DNA of 6,863 bases, from NCBI GenBank assembly GCA_946614205.1, contig CAMOGR010000178.1, positions 1-6,863 on the forward strand. Direction: 5' to 3'. Under the pieces are notes generated by a model. The model was given only the letters and a program-made list of their open reading frames with translations. It did no database searches and was not told the DNA's origin. The position numbers were made by a program, and so were the translations under genes. Of this stretch, positions 1 to 6,213 are shown piece by piece. Numbering within the stretch: the stretch's first letter is position 1; every line of letters begins with the position of its first letter. The stretch comes from an uncultured Bacteroidales bacterium (GTDB lineage Bacteria > Bacteroidota > Bacteroidia > Bacteroidales > UBA932).

Positions 1-529
1 GCCCGTCGGCGGAATCCTCGTAATAATCGAGGTCGTCGGGGCCGAAGCCGTCGGGGTGGATGCGGCGGAATTCCTCACCGAGGTGTTCGCGGGCCTCGAC
101 AAGGGAGGCGTCGCGGGCGAGGATATAGTGCAGCGTAGACATGCGGACGAACACGAGCACGCCCGGCATCTCGGCCTCGGAGAGGTTCTCCCAGTTGGCC
201 TCGTCTACGAAGAAAACTTTTGCTTCACAATGATTTACGAGGAAATGTATATTCTCGGGCTTGAACTCGTGAAGAAGTGGTACGGGCACGGCGCCGTAAG
301 TGAGCGCCGCCAGGAAGCAGACGCCCCAGTTGGCCTGGTTCTTGGAACAGAGGGCGACTTTGTCCCCTCTCTGCAGGCCGCATTTACGGAAACAGATGTG
401 CAGAAGTTCGATGCGCTTGGCGACGTCGCCGTATTTGAGGGTAACGCCCTGATAATTGGAAAGGGCGGCGCGCTCCCAGTTGGCCCGGAAGCTCCTCTCG
501 AGCATCTTGTTTACCGATTGGAATGCCAT
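1..529 (-). CDS. Long-chain acyl-CoA ligase (AMP-binding family), N-terminal part only
   Basis: Partial gene: the start is in the window and the other end runs off at base 1, leaving 176 codons. By family it would activate a fatty acid with ATP and CoA through an acyl-adenylate, in the cytoplasm or at the inner membrane. The visible part matches the N-terminal subdomain of Bacteroidales long-chain acyl-CoA synthetases: a first helix ERSFRANWERAAL (residues 11-23), LKYGDVA (31-37), the GDKVALCSKNQANWG stretch (55-69), TYGAVPVPLLHEFKPENI (77-94), and NHCEAKVFFVD (99-109). The glycine-rich P-loop and the C-terminal lid lie outside the window, so activity cannot be judged. ATG at 529 is chosen because it keeps the conserved N-terminal helix; a second ATG at 505 would remove the overlap with the upstream gene but shorten that helix. 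The start lies 19 bp inside the preceding lipoprotein gene, which suggests translational coupling. Substrate chain length is not deducible. Confidence 0.85.
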   Translation of the reverse strand, partial: MAFQSVNKMLERSFRANWERAALSNYQGVTLKYGDVAKRIELLHICFRKCGLQRGDKVALCSKNQANWGVCFLAALTYGAVPVPLLHEFKPENIHFLVNHCEAKVFFVDEANWENLSEAEMPGVLVFVRMSTLHYILARDASLVEAREHLGEEFRRIHPDGFGPDDLDYYEDSADG

Positions 530-1743
530 ATATCAATTTTGTTGTCTTTATTCCATACTAAACGCAGGTCTCCGGTGCCCGCCAGGGCCTTTGCCTTAGC
601 AGGCCAAGCGGCAGGTGCCGCGGCGGCCTCGAATGCCTCCAGGGCAGCCCGCTGGCCGCTGATAATCCAGTTCCCGGTCTGCAGCATGCAGCTGTCGGCG
701 TCGGCGAAGACCTGGCCATACAAGGCGCGTATAAAGCCGGTACGGGGATTGACCCGGACGCCTGAAGATTTTGCCTTATCCTTGACTCTCACCATGTTGA
801 GACGGCCTTCCGGAGTGGATACCATGGCAACCTCCTGCACTCCGGCCTCGCTCTCCCAGGCACGGGGGTCCTTGCCGCTGCTGTGCCACACGGACGTCAG
901 GGCACGGTTGTAGGACTCCAGGGCCACGCGGGCATCAAGCCAGGTCTCGTATGCATGGCGGTACGAAGCCACGGAGGCTACCGGAATGTCTACATAGAAC
1001 GTATATCCTGCCGGCAGGACGGAGGCGAGCTTCGAAGGGGCCTCCTGGAGCGAAGAGCAGAAATTGCTGAAGTACTTTTCGGCATCGGGCGCGAAGGTGA
1101 CGAGGGTGTTGTCGGAAACGGTCATCCACTCGCTTGCATCGCGGATGAAAGGCACCGCCAGCTGGGCGAGACCGCCGGTGAAAGCGCCGGCAAGGAGCTT
1201 GCGGGCCCCGCGGTTGCGCCAGATCGTGACGTCTCCGGAAGGGAGGGCTGCCGCCACCTGGTCGAAATCGGGAGCGTCGAGCACCGATATCCCCGACTCC
1301 AGATGCCTTGAGGCAATGGTCAGCACAGTCTCTGAGGGGCTGAGCAGCAGGGCATTATGATGAGGAAGCCGGATATACGCATGCGCCACTGCAAAAGAAT
1401 CCGCCTGCGCGAGGACGGACGCCGCAGCAGAGAGGGTATCTTCCGAAGCCTTGCCCGCCTCGATGATTACGAGCGGAGCGAGGGAGCCCACGTCGCACAG
1501 GGCGATGATGCTGCGGGAGCGGTCCAGACGGCCATAATCCAGACTCCGAAGGACGCTGGCGGAATCCGTCATTTCGTCCAGAGCCTTGTCGAGACGGTTG
1601 AAGATGCCGATGCACAGGGCGTCGGAAGGAACTGCCTGAAGCAGTTCGGGAGCCTCGGATGAAGAACCGGCGGAGCCGTTGCCGCAGGAATGCAGGCTCA
1701 GGGCGAGGCTCAGTACCAACAGTGAAAGTACACACTTACGCAT
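511..1743 (-). CDS. Lipoprotein of unknown function, 410 residues
   Basis: I do not recognise a characterised family. The protein begins with a clear lipoprotein signal peptide: MRK, a hydrophobic stretch, then the lipobox LHSC with Cys20 as the lipidated residue, followed by a Gly/Ser-rich linker (21-29). The body (30-410) has no further membrane segment. It opens with LLQAVPSDALCIGIF (about 33-47), a pattern seen in DUF3352-like envelope proteins that start with a 'VP.dA' strand, but this is only a resemblance. The rest alternates helices and strands, with several Ala-rich helices near the C-terminus. No catalytic motif is visible. ATG at 1743 is preferred over an in-frame ATG at 1824 because only the former puts the signal peptide at the N-terminus; the longer form would also overlap the GH2 gene. 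It sits 25 bp after the GH2 gene and overlaps the acyl-CoA ligase start, so an operon is likely. No acidic export signal follows the Cys, so whether it reaches the cell surface is unclear. Confidence 0.85.
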   Translation of the reverse strand: MRKCVLSLLVLSLALSLHSCGNGSAGSSSEAPELLQAVPSDALCIGIFNRLDKALDEMTDSASVLRSLDYGRLDRSRSIIALCDVGSLAPLVIIEAGKASEDTLSAAASVLAQADSFAVAHAYIRLPHHNALLLSPSETVLTIASRHLESGISVLDAPDFDQVAAALPSGDVTIWRNRGARKLLAGAFTGGLAQLAVPFIRDASEWMTVSDNTLVTFAPDAEKYFSNFCSSLQEAPSKLASVLPAGYTFYVDIPVASVASYRHAYETWLDARVALESYNRALTSVWHSSGKDPRAWESEAGVQEVAMVSTPEGRLNMVRVKDKAKSSGVRVNPRTGFIRALYGQVFADADSCMLQTGNWIISGQRAALEAFEAAAAPAAWPAKAKALAGTGDLRLVWNKDNKIDIWHSNR

Positions 1744-1750
1744 AATGGTG

Positions 1751-1758
1751 CAAAGATA
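1751..1758 (-). promoter_or_regulatory. Candidate -7 promoter element (TATCTTTG)
   Basis: On the minus strand this reads TATCTTTG followed by C, an exact match to the Bacteroidota -7 consensus TAnnTTTG. It lies in the 25-bp gap between the GH2 gene and the lipoprotein gene, 7 bp before the ATG at 1743. No TTTG is found 19-21 bp upstream, where the -33 element should be. If used, it would start a transcript with almost no 5' leader. Confidence 0.4.
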
Positions 1759-1768
1759 GCAAATTATG

Positions 1769-4249
1769 TCAAATGTGCACCGACTTTTTATGCAGTCCCG
1801 CCCCTTCGGCAACGAGGGTGACACGCCCCTTGCCCGTGCGCTTGAGGATTACCGACGCAAGACCGCCGAAAGCCTTTATACTACGAGAGTTGAAAGACGC
1901 ATGGCTGGTGGGGTCTCCGGCATCGGTCGCAAGTACCGAGGCAGGGCCCGACACGCTGAAAGACAGCTCATTGCATGCTCCCGGCACGAGATTGCCCGAA
2001 GCATCGAGTACGCTCGCGTACACATATATAAGTTCGTCGCCTGCATAATCGACCGTGAGCCCTATCGAGACGGGGTCCCCGGCAGTACTTACCTTATCCG
2101 TGGCAAGGACGGTCCCGGCCTCGTAGGCGGAACGGTCGGAATACACGCGGGCCTCGAGGGTGCCGCTGCCGTATACCACATCGTCCCAGCGGAAACGGTA
2201 CTCCCGTTCCTTGCGTTCCTTCACTCCCAGGGATTCTCCGTTCAGGAACAGTTCCGCCACGGTGCCGCTGCCGTATACATGCACGGGCGTCACCTGCCCC
2301 TCCCGGCCGGGCCAGGTCCAGTGCGGGAGGATATGAGCAACCGGAACCGAAGGGGCCCACCTGGCCTGATACAGCCAGAAGCGGTCCTTGGGGAAGCCCG
2401 CCAGGTCCATGATTCCGAAATAGGAACTCCTGCTGGGCAGAGGTTCCATTATGACCTTCTGGCCCCACGACTCGAAGAGAGCGATCGCGGCCTGCTTCTC
2501 CTGCTCTGTATGGAAGTTGGTGAGCACCGACGGATCGAGGTTGTATGGCGTGGGTTCGCCGAGGTAGTCGTACCCGGTCCACACGAACTCCCCTGCACAT
2601 TCGGGGACCTCGTCTTCGTAGAACCACTCATAATCGGGTCTGGAAGCCCATCCGGGGGCATACAGGTCGTAGGAGCTCACCTGATACGGAGCGCCCAGCG
2701 GCCAGCCGGAGCCCTTGTCCTCCAGGACGGGGAAATAGTAATAACCGCGCGTGGAGACGCAGGAAGCGGTCTCGGAGCCGTAGAAGGGCTGCTCCGGATG
2801 GGTATCGCGGAACTCCTTGTAGGCGTGGGGTTTATAATTGAAGCCGTAGACGTCGATGGTCGATGCATACGCCGTCGTGGAAGCCCAGAGATTGTCGTTG
2901 CCGGCGGTGGTGGGACGGGACGGGTCCTCGCGGTGGCAGATGTCGGTAAGCCGCTGCGCAATCTGCCATTTGTCGGGGTAGCCCTGCTCGCCCACCTCGT
3001 TGCCTATGCTCCACGCAATCACGCATGGATGGTTGGCGTCGCGGCGTATCATGGCCACAAGGTCCTTCTCGGCCCATTCGTCGAACAGGCGCGCATAGCC
3101 GTTCGGTTTCTTGGGCACGGTCCAGGTGTCGGTGAGTTCGTCTATGACCAGGAAGCCCATGATGTCGCAGAGCTGCAGGAATTCGGGAGCCGGAGGATTG
3201 TGGCTGCAACGTATCGCATTGCATCCCATTTCCTTGAGCTTGAGGAGCCTGCGGGTCCAGGCATCGGTGTGCCAGGCCGCCCCGAGCGCTCCGGCGTCGT
3301 GGTGCAGGCACACACCTTTGAGGAATGTCTTCTCGCCGTTCAGCCAGAAGCCGTCCGGCCTGAATTCCGCCGAGCGCACGCCGAACACCGCGTACCGGGT
3401 GTCGCTGAAGGCCGGAGCGGCGGGCGTCTCCGCGCCGGAAAGCTCGACTTTGACCTGATAGAGGGAGGGACTGTCGGGGCTCCAGAGATCCGGACCATAG
3501 ATTTCGAGGCTGCTGGTGACCTTGGCACTGTCTGCCAGCGCAATGAGCTCTTCCGTGGAACAGAGCACCTTGCCCTCGCCGTACCGGCTGATGGAGGTGC
3601 GAAGCGTACACTGCGTGCCTTCGGGTATGCCGCAGGGAGCAAGACGCAGGGTCGTGGTGACGTATACGTCGGCAAGGCCCGACGATACATGTACGGCGTT
3701 GACACGCACGCCGTTGTACGCGATACCGGCCTTGGAAGTACGGAGCAGGCGCACGTTGCGGTAGATGCCGCCGCCCGGATACCATCGGGACGACTCCTCG
3801 GGATTGTCAAGCTGTATGCTGATAAGGTTGTCCCCTTCGCGGAGGGCCGGAGTAAGGTCGGCACTCCATGAGGCATAGCCGTATGGCCACTCCCCGACCT
3901 TCGAGCCATTGACGCTGACGGTCGCATAAGACATTGCTCCGTCAATCTCCAGGAAGATGGCCTTCTGCAGGTCTTCCCGCGTGATGGTCAAGTGTTTGGA
4001 ATAGCATCCGCGTCCCCACCAGCGGAGTTTCCCGGTCTCGCCGGGATATTCCTGGAGGAAAGGGCCTTCTACGCCCCAGTCGTGAGGCAGGTCGACGATG
4101 CGGGCAGGGCCGCCGTCGAGGGAAAACTCCCAGCCCGAGTTGAAATCCTCGGCCCCGCTCTGAAGGGGGAAGGTATGTACGGATTGCGATTTGTCTGCGC
4201 ACGCGCCAAGCAGCAGCGCGGAAAGGAAAACAATGGTAAGTTTTTTCAT
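1769..4249 (-). CDS. GH2-family glycosidase, beta-galactosidase-like, lipoprotein
   Basis: An 826-residue glycoside hydrolase family 2 enzyme, a retaining exo-glycosidase most likely releasing terminal beta-galactose from glycans. The signal peptide ends in the lipobox LLGAC (Cys17), so it is lipid-anchored; the residues after Cys (ADKS) are only weakly like a surface-export signal. Domains in order: jelly-roll sugar-binding domain about 35-175 (LPHDWGVEGPF, SSRWYPGGGIYRNV), Ig-like domain about 180-290, TIM barrel about 295-600, DUF4982-like domain about 645-705, and a C-terminal Ig-like GH2 C5-type domain about 727-820. The acid/base is Glu418 in AWSIGNEVG, and the likely nucleophile is Glu493 in FYGSETAS. 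HHDAG and CNAIRCSHNPP are also intact, so the enzyme should be active. Length fits the DUF4982-bearing GH2 group. ATG at 4249 (MKKLTIVF) is chosen over one at 4261, which adds four residues before the signal peptide. Beta-galactosidase is the best guess; related GH2 enzymes act on other sugars. No SusC/D or other glycosidase is adjacent. Confidence 0.93.
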   Translation of the reverse strand: MKKLTIVFLSALLLGACADKSQSVHTFPLQSGAEDFNSGWEFSLDGGPARIVDLPHDWGVEGPFLQEYPGETGKLRWWGRGCYSKHLTITREDLQKAIFLEIDGAMSYATVSVNGSKVGEWPYGYASWSADLTPALREGDNLISIQLDNPEESSRWYPGGGIYRNVRLLRTSKAGIAYNGVRVNAVHVSSGLADVYVTTTLRLAPCGIPEGTQCTLRTSISRYGEGKVLCSTEELIALADSAKVTSSLEIYGPDLWSPDSPSLYQVKVELSGAETPAAPAFSDTRYAVFGVRSAEFRPDGFWLNGEKTFLKGVCLHHDAGALGAAWHTDAWTRRLLKLKEMGCNAIRCSHNPPAPEFLQLCDIMGFLVIDELTDTWTVPKKPNGYARLFDEWAEKDLVAMIRRDANHPCVIAWSIGNEVGEQGYPDKWQIAQRLTDICHREDPSRPTTAGNDNLWASTTAYASTIDVYGFNYKPHAYKEFRDTHPEQPFYGSETASCVSTRGYYYFPVLEDKGSGWPLGAPYQVSSYDLYAPGWASRPDYEWFYEDEVPECAGEFVWTGYDYLGEPTPYNLDPSVLTNFHTEQEKQAAIALFESWGQKVIMEPLPSRSSYFGIMDLAGFPKDRFWLYQARWAPSVPVAHILPHWTWPGREGQVTPVHVYGSGTVAELFLNGESLGVKERKEREYRFRWDDVVYGSGTLEARVYSDRSAYEAGTVLATDKVSTAGDPVSIGLTVDYAGDELIYVYASVLDASGNLVPGACNELSFSVSGPASVLATDAGDPTSHASFNSRSIKAFGGLASVILKRTGKGRVTLVAEGAGLHKKSVHI

Positions 4250-4258
4250 ATCGGAATG

Positions 4259-4265
4259 CAAGATA
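4259..4265 (-). promoter_or_regulatory. Imperfect -7-like element before the GH2 gene
   Basis: The minus strand reads TATCTTGC, one T short of the TAnnTTTG consensus, 9 bp before the ATG at 4249. The upstream stretch is A/T-rich but has no well-placed TTTG -33 element. It is the only promoter-like signal near this start and is weak. Confidence 0.3.
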
Positions 4266-4284
4266 CGAAAAGGAGATGAAACAT

Positions 4285-4316
4285 TTTGTATTTTTTTGTT
4301 TTGTTAGTTATTTTTG
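4285..4316 (+). promoter_or_regulatory. Bacteroidota-type promoter, -33 TTTG and -7 TAttTTTG
   Basis: TTTG at 4285-4288 is followed, after exactly 20 bp, by TATTTTTG at 4309-4316. Both elements match the consensus of the Bacteroidota housekeeping sigma factor, with ideal spacing. It is the best promoter in the window and points toward the 69-residue lipoprotein gene. Transcription should begin near 4320, giving a leader of about 105 nt before the ATG at 4425. Confidence 0.55.
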
Positions 4317-4330
4317 CGCATGTCGCAAAA
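4312..4330. promoter_or_regulatory. Perfect 7-bp inverted repeat, candidate operator
   Basis: TTTTGCG, a 5-bp spacer (CATGT), then CGCAAAA: a perfect dyad of 19 bp in the divergent spacer between the GH2 gene and the mini-lipoprotein gene. Its left arm overlaps the -7 element and the dyad covers the predicted start site of the rightward promoter, the position expected for a repressor operator. It could also form a small hairpin at the extreme 5' end of the transcript. The binding protein is unknown. Confidence 0.4.
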
Positions 4331-4396
4331 GCTCTCAATTTTCTGGTGAATAGCAAATAATATCCCTCAACTGGGATGAAAGTCGCATAAAAAGTG

Positions 4397-4404
4397 TACT
4401 TTTG
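4397..4404 (+). promoter_or_regulatory. Alternative -7 element (TACTTTTG)
   Basis: An exact TAnnTTTG match 20 bp before the ATG at 4425, which would give a short leader of about 15 nt. No TTTG lies 19-21 bp upstream (GGGAT-like sequence instead), so it is weaker than the two-element promoter at 4285-4316. Both could be used. Confidence 0.35.
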
Positions 4405-4424
4405 TTTGAAAGAAGAATCCAGCC

Positions 4425-4634
4425 ATGTTGAAAATGAAGGCAAAGTTGTCGGTCATCGGCGCGGCAGTCTTGGTATTGCTGCTCTCCCCTGCCGTATCGT
4501 GCAGGAAAAACGGCGGTGTAAACGACGAATCCATACTGCCCGGCATCGACTACGCAAAATCCTTCTCGGACTACCTGCTTTCTCACGGAATGAGCAGCCG
4601 GCAGCTGGAGGCGCTCATCCTGTCACTCAAATAA
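4425..4634 (+). CDS. Small secreted lipoprotein, 69 residues
   Basis: Unrecognised small protein. Residues 1-25 form a strong signal peptide (MLKMKAK, then a hydrophobic core) ending in SPAVSC, with Cys26 as the probable lipidated residue; cleavage by signal peptidase I just before Cys is also conceivable. The mature part is about 44 residues: a polar, Gly/Asn-containing segment (27-36), then ILPGIDYAKSFSDYLL (37-52) and an amphipathic C-terminal helix SSRQLEALILSLK (57-69). A start at the second ATG (4434) would give 66 residues and still keep the signal peptide. It has its own promoter candidates upstream and its last 8 bp overlap the end of the convergent TPR-LuxR gene. Support for being a real gene: the intact signal peptide, promoter signals, and location in a gap otherwise free of genes. 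Function unknown; a role connected with the neighbouring membrane regulator is speculation from position only. Confidence 0.65.
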   Translation: MLKMKAKLSVIGAAVLVLLLSPAVSCRKNGGVNDESILPGIDYAKSFSDYLLSHGMSSRQLEALILSLK

Positions 4635-6075
4635 GGCCCAGCTCGGATGCTTTGTGCAGCATCTCGGAGACATTCTTCACCTCCATCTTGGCGTAGATAC
4701 GCTGCCGGTGGGTGTTTACCGTATGTACGCTAAGATGCAGCCGCTCTGCAATATCCGAGGCCTTGAGTCCCTCGGAGCTCAAGCGGATAATCTGGATTTC
4801 GCGCTGCGACAGGCCGATGTCGGCTATCCTCCGGCTGCGTTCTATCAGCAAATCACCCACATAATCGGCCACTTCGGCGTTGATGGAGTCAGCCTGGTCG
4901 GAGAGTTCCCGGCACTTCTGGCGTATGCTGTCAGGCGAAAGGGTCGCCGCATCGGCGGAGAGTCCGGTTATAGCGTCACTCAGACCGCTGACAGGATTGC
5001 GGAGGTCTTTCGACAGCAGGTCGATAATCTGCTGCTTGGCGTCGCTCAGGCGCTTGAGTTCGCGGGAGCGGCGACGGGCTTTGCGGAGCCAGAGAGCCAC
5101 TATGGCAATCACGGCAACGGCCAGCAACAGAGCCAGCACCAGCACCCAGATCTGATAACGGCCGCGCTCTATCTGCCTTTCCTTTTCCTGGACGGAAAAA
5201 CGGGTCTCCATTTCCTGAAGGGTCTCGTCTTCCTTCTGCTGCATGTACTTCTGCATCTGAAGCACATAGTCATCGTGCATGTCAAGAGCCTTCCGGGGCT
5301 GCCCCACCCTGGTGTAAAGCCGCACCAGCCGGTCGTCCAGAGAGGCTGCGGTCAGATAGTCCGTTGCGGAGAGCGTACTACGCACTTTCTCGAACCAGGC
5401 TATGGCCTCGTCGTTGCGGTCGCCCTGCTGGAACCAGCGGGAACGGAATAATATGCCGTTGCGCTTGAGGCGCGGAATGTCATAGGTATCGGCAATGGCC
5501 TGTCCCCTGTCAAGATATTCGCCTGCCGTGCGGTAAATGTCCGGGTCGATTGGGTCCGACCAGCGGTTCTTGTTGATATAGAGGGAGCCGATGACGTAGC
5601 ACGCCTCCGCCTGCTGCCCGGCGTCGCCGGTTTCCTCGGAGATAGCAAGCGCTTCCCGTGCGTAACCGAGGCCTTCGTCGTTCCGCCCTGTTTCAGGGGA
5701 AATCTCGGCATATGAGCAGAGCTTGGCCTTGTCGATAAGGATGCCGGCAAGTTCTGTCTTGAAGCCGTACTCCCTCGCTACGGTTTCCGCCTCGACGGCT
5801 TTTTCCCAGGCGTCGTCGTCGCGGCTCGTCATGATGTCTATCCCCACTATCGTGGACAGCGCCTGCACACGCCCCTTCGGAGAATCTTCCGCCGCAGAAA
5901 TCTCGAGTGCCCGGAGCGCCTTTTCCATAGCCTGTTCGAAACGCTGGCCGGCGACATCGGCCGACGCCTGTTCCAGAAGGGTGGTCAATTCTGAAGGAGA
6001 AGAGCCTCCTTCAGGGTGGCCGGAGCAGGCGACGAGCACGGAAAACAAGAGTATTTTCGCAAACTTCTTCATCAT
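4627..6075 (-). CDS. Membrane-bound TPR/LuxR-type transcriptional regulator
   Basis: A 482-residue one-component regulator. Order of parts: signal sequence with a lipobox-like LVACSG (Cys17); periplasmic helical repeat region of TPR type (about 30-275; for example AIAWFEKVRS and RKALDMHDDY); a charged coiled-coil (about 268-305); one transmembrane helix (about 308-330); a cytoplasmic basic linker RKARRRSREL (331-340); a segment like a histidine-kinase dimerisation helix (DLLSKDLRNPVSG, 352-364) in which Lys356 takes the place of the phospho-acceptor His; and a LuxR/GerE helix-turn-helix (about 420-480: LSQREIQIIRLSSEGLKASD, then SVHTVNTHRQRIYAKM). There is no ATPase domain, so it should not be a kinase. 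The family is known in Bacteroidota as envelope-sensing regulators; the ligand is unknown. Two adjacent ATGs (6075, 6072) are both possible. It is divergent from the fimbrillin-like unit across 138 bp that hold an inverted repeat, suggesting that unit and itself as targets, and it converges on the mini-lipoprotein gene. Confidence 0.9.
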   Translation of the reverse strand: MMKKFAKILLFSVLVACSGHPEGGSSPSELTTLLEQASADVAGQRFEQAMEKALRALEISAAEDSPKGRVQALSTIVGIDIMTSRDDDAWEKAVEAETVAREYGFKTELAGILIDKAKLCSYAEISPETGRNDEGLGYAREALAISEETGDAGQQAEACYVIGSLYINKNRWSDPIDPDIYRTAGEYLDRGQAIADTYDIPRLKRNGILFRSRWFQQGDRNDEAIAWFEKVRSTLSATDYLTAASLDDRLVRLYTRVGQPRKALDMHDDYVLQMQKYMQQKEDETLQEMETRFSVQEKERQIERGRYQIWVLVLALLLAVAVIAIVALWLRKARRRSRELKRLSDAKQQIIDLLSKDLRNPVSGLSDAITGLSADAATLSPDSIRQKCRELSDQADSINAEVADYVGDLLIERSRRIADIGLSQREIQIIRLSSEGLKASDIAERLHLSVHTVNTHRQRIYAKMEVKNVSEMLHKASELGLI

Positions 6076-6077
6076 CG

Positions 6078-6085
6078 CAAAAATA
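6078..6085 (-). promoter_or_regulatory. Candidate -7 element (TATTTTTG) for the regulator gene
   Basis: The minus strand reads TATTTTTG then C, an exact TAnnTTTG match only 2 bp before the first ATG (6075) and 5 bp before the second (6072). The nearest TTTG upstream is 24 bp away, longer than the usual 19-21. If it is the true promoter, the transcript would be essentially leaderless and the second ATG might be the working start. Confidence 0.35.
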
Positions 6086-6120
6086 AGCAGAAATATGCAA
6101 AAGCACGCACAAACATGTTA

Positions 6121-6153
6121 TTTCAGTAGGTTCCATGGCGCAGATTACTGAAA
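6121..6153. promoter_or_regulatory. Perfect 8-bp inverted repeat, candidate regulator-binding site
   Basis: TTTCAGTA (6121-6128), 17 bp, TACTGAAA (6146-6153). The spacer contains the palindrome CCATGG (6133-6138) close to the centre of the dyad. It lies between the LuxR-type regulator and the 54-residue protein/fimbrillin-like unit. Relative to the presumed rightward start near 6195 it occupies roughly -42 to -74, a usual place for an activator. Binding by the adjacent regulator is inferred, not shown. Confidence 0.45.
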
Positions 6154-6162
6154 AATCATTAA

Positions 6163-6179
6163 GCAAATGACGGGCAAAT
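6163..6179. repeat. Short direct repeat GCAAAT at 11-bp spacing
   Basis: GCAAAT occurs at 6163-6168 and 6174-6179, start to start 11 bp, about one helical turn. It sits between the inverted repeat and the presumed rightward promoter. It may be part of a protein-binding site or chance in A/T-rich sequence. Confidence 0.2.
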
Positions 6180-6183
6180 TGGA

Positions 6184-6191
6184 GACATTTG
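6184..6191 (+). promoter_or_regulatory. Weak -7-like element (GACATTTG) for the small-protein/fimbrillin unit
   Basis: This matches TAnnTTTG at all fixed positions except the first base, 22 bp before the ATG at 6214. There is no good -33 element, which would fit a promoter that needs an activator. It is the best candidate in the spacer but weak. Confidence 0.25.
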
Positions 6192-6213
6192 TATTGTCCA
6201 AACCAACTCAGTC

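Noticed and set aside
56..913. A 285-codon open frame on the plus strand
   Set aside because: It runs across two convincing minus-strand genes (acyl-CoA ligase and lipoprotein), and its translation has no domain-like pattern.
1744..1824. A longer form of the 410-residue lipoprotein starting at 1824
   Set aside because: It would place 27 extra residues before a textbook lipoprotein signal peptide and overlap the GH2 gene by 56 bp.
1766..3871. A 701-codon open frame on the plus strand opposite the GH2 gene
   Set aside because: It is a mirror of the GC-rich GH2 coding sequence. The minus strand has intact GH2 domains and catalytic residues, while the plus-strand translation shows no recognisable domain, signal peptide or promoter.
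4320..4349. A 9-residue open frame (MSQKLSIFW) starting at the predicted transcription start of the rightward promoter
   Set aside because: It is too short to distinguish from chance; its ATG falls inside the dyad and at or before the expected first transcribed base.
4600..4660. A search for a shared terminator hairpin between the convergent mini-lipoprotein and regulator genes
   Set aside because: The two genes overlap by 8 bp and I see no GC-rich stem followed by a T-run on either strand here.
4654..5451. A 265-codon open frame on the plus strand inside the regulator gene
   Set aside because: It is antisense to the TPR-LuxR gene, whose helix-turn-helix and transmembrane segment are unambiguous.
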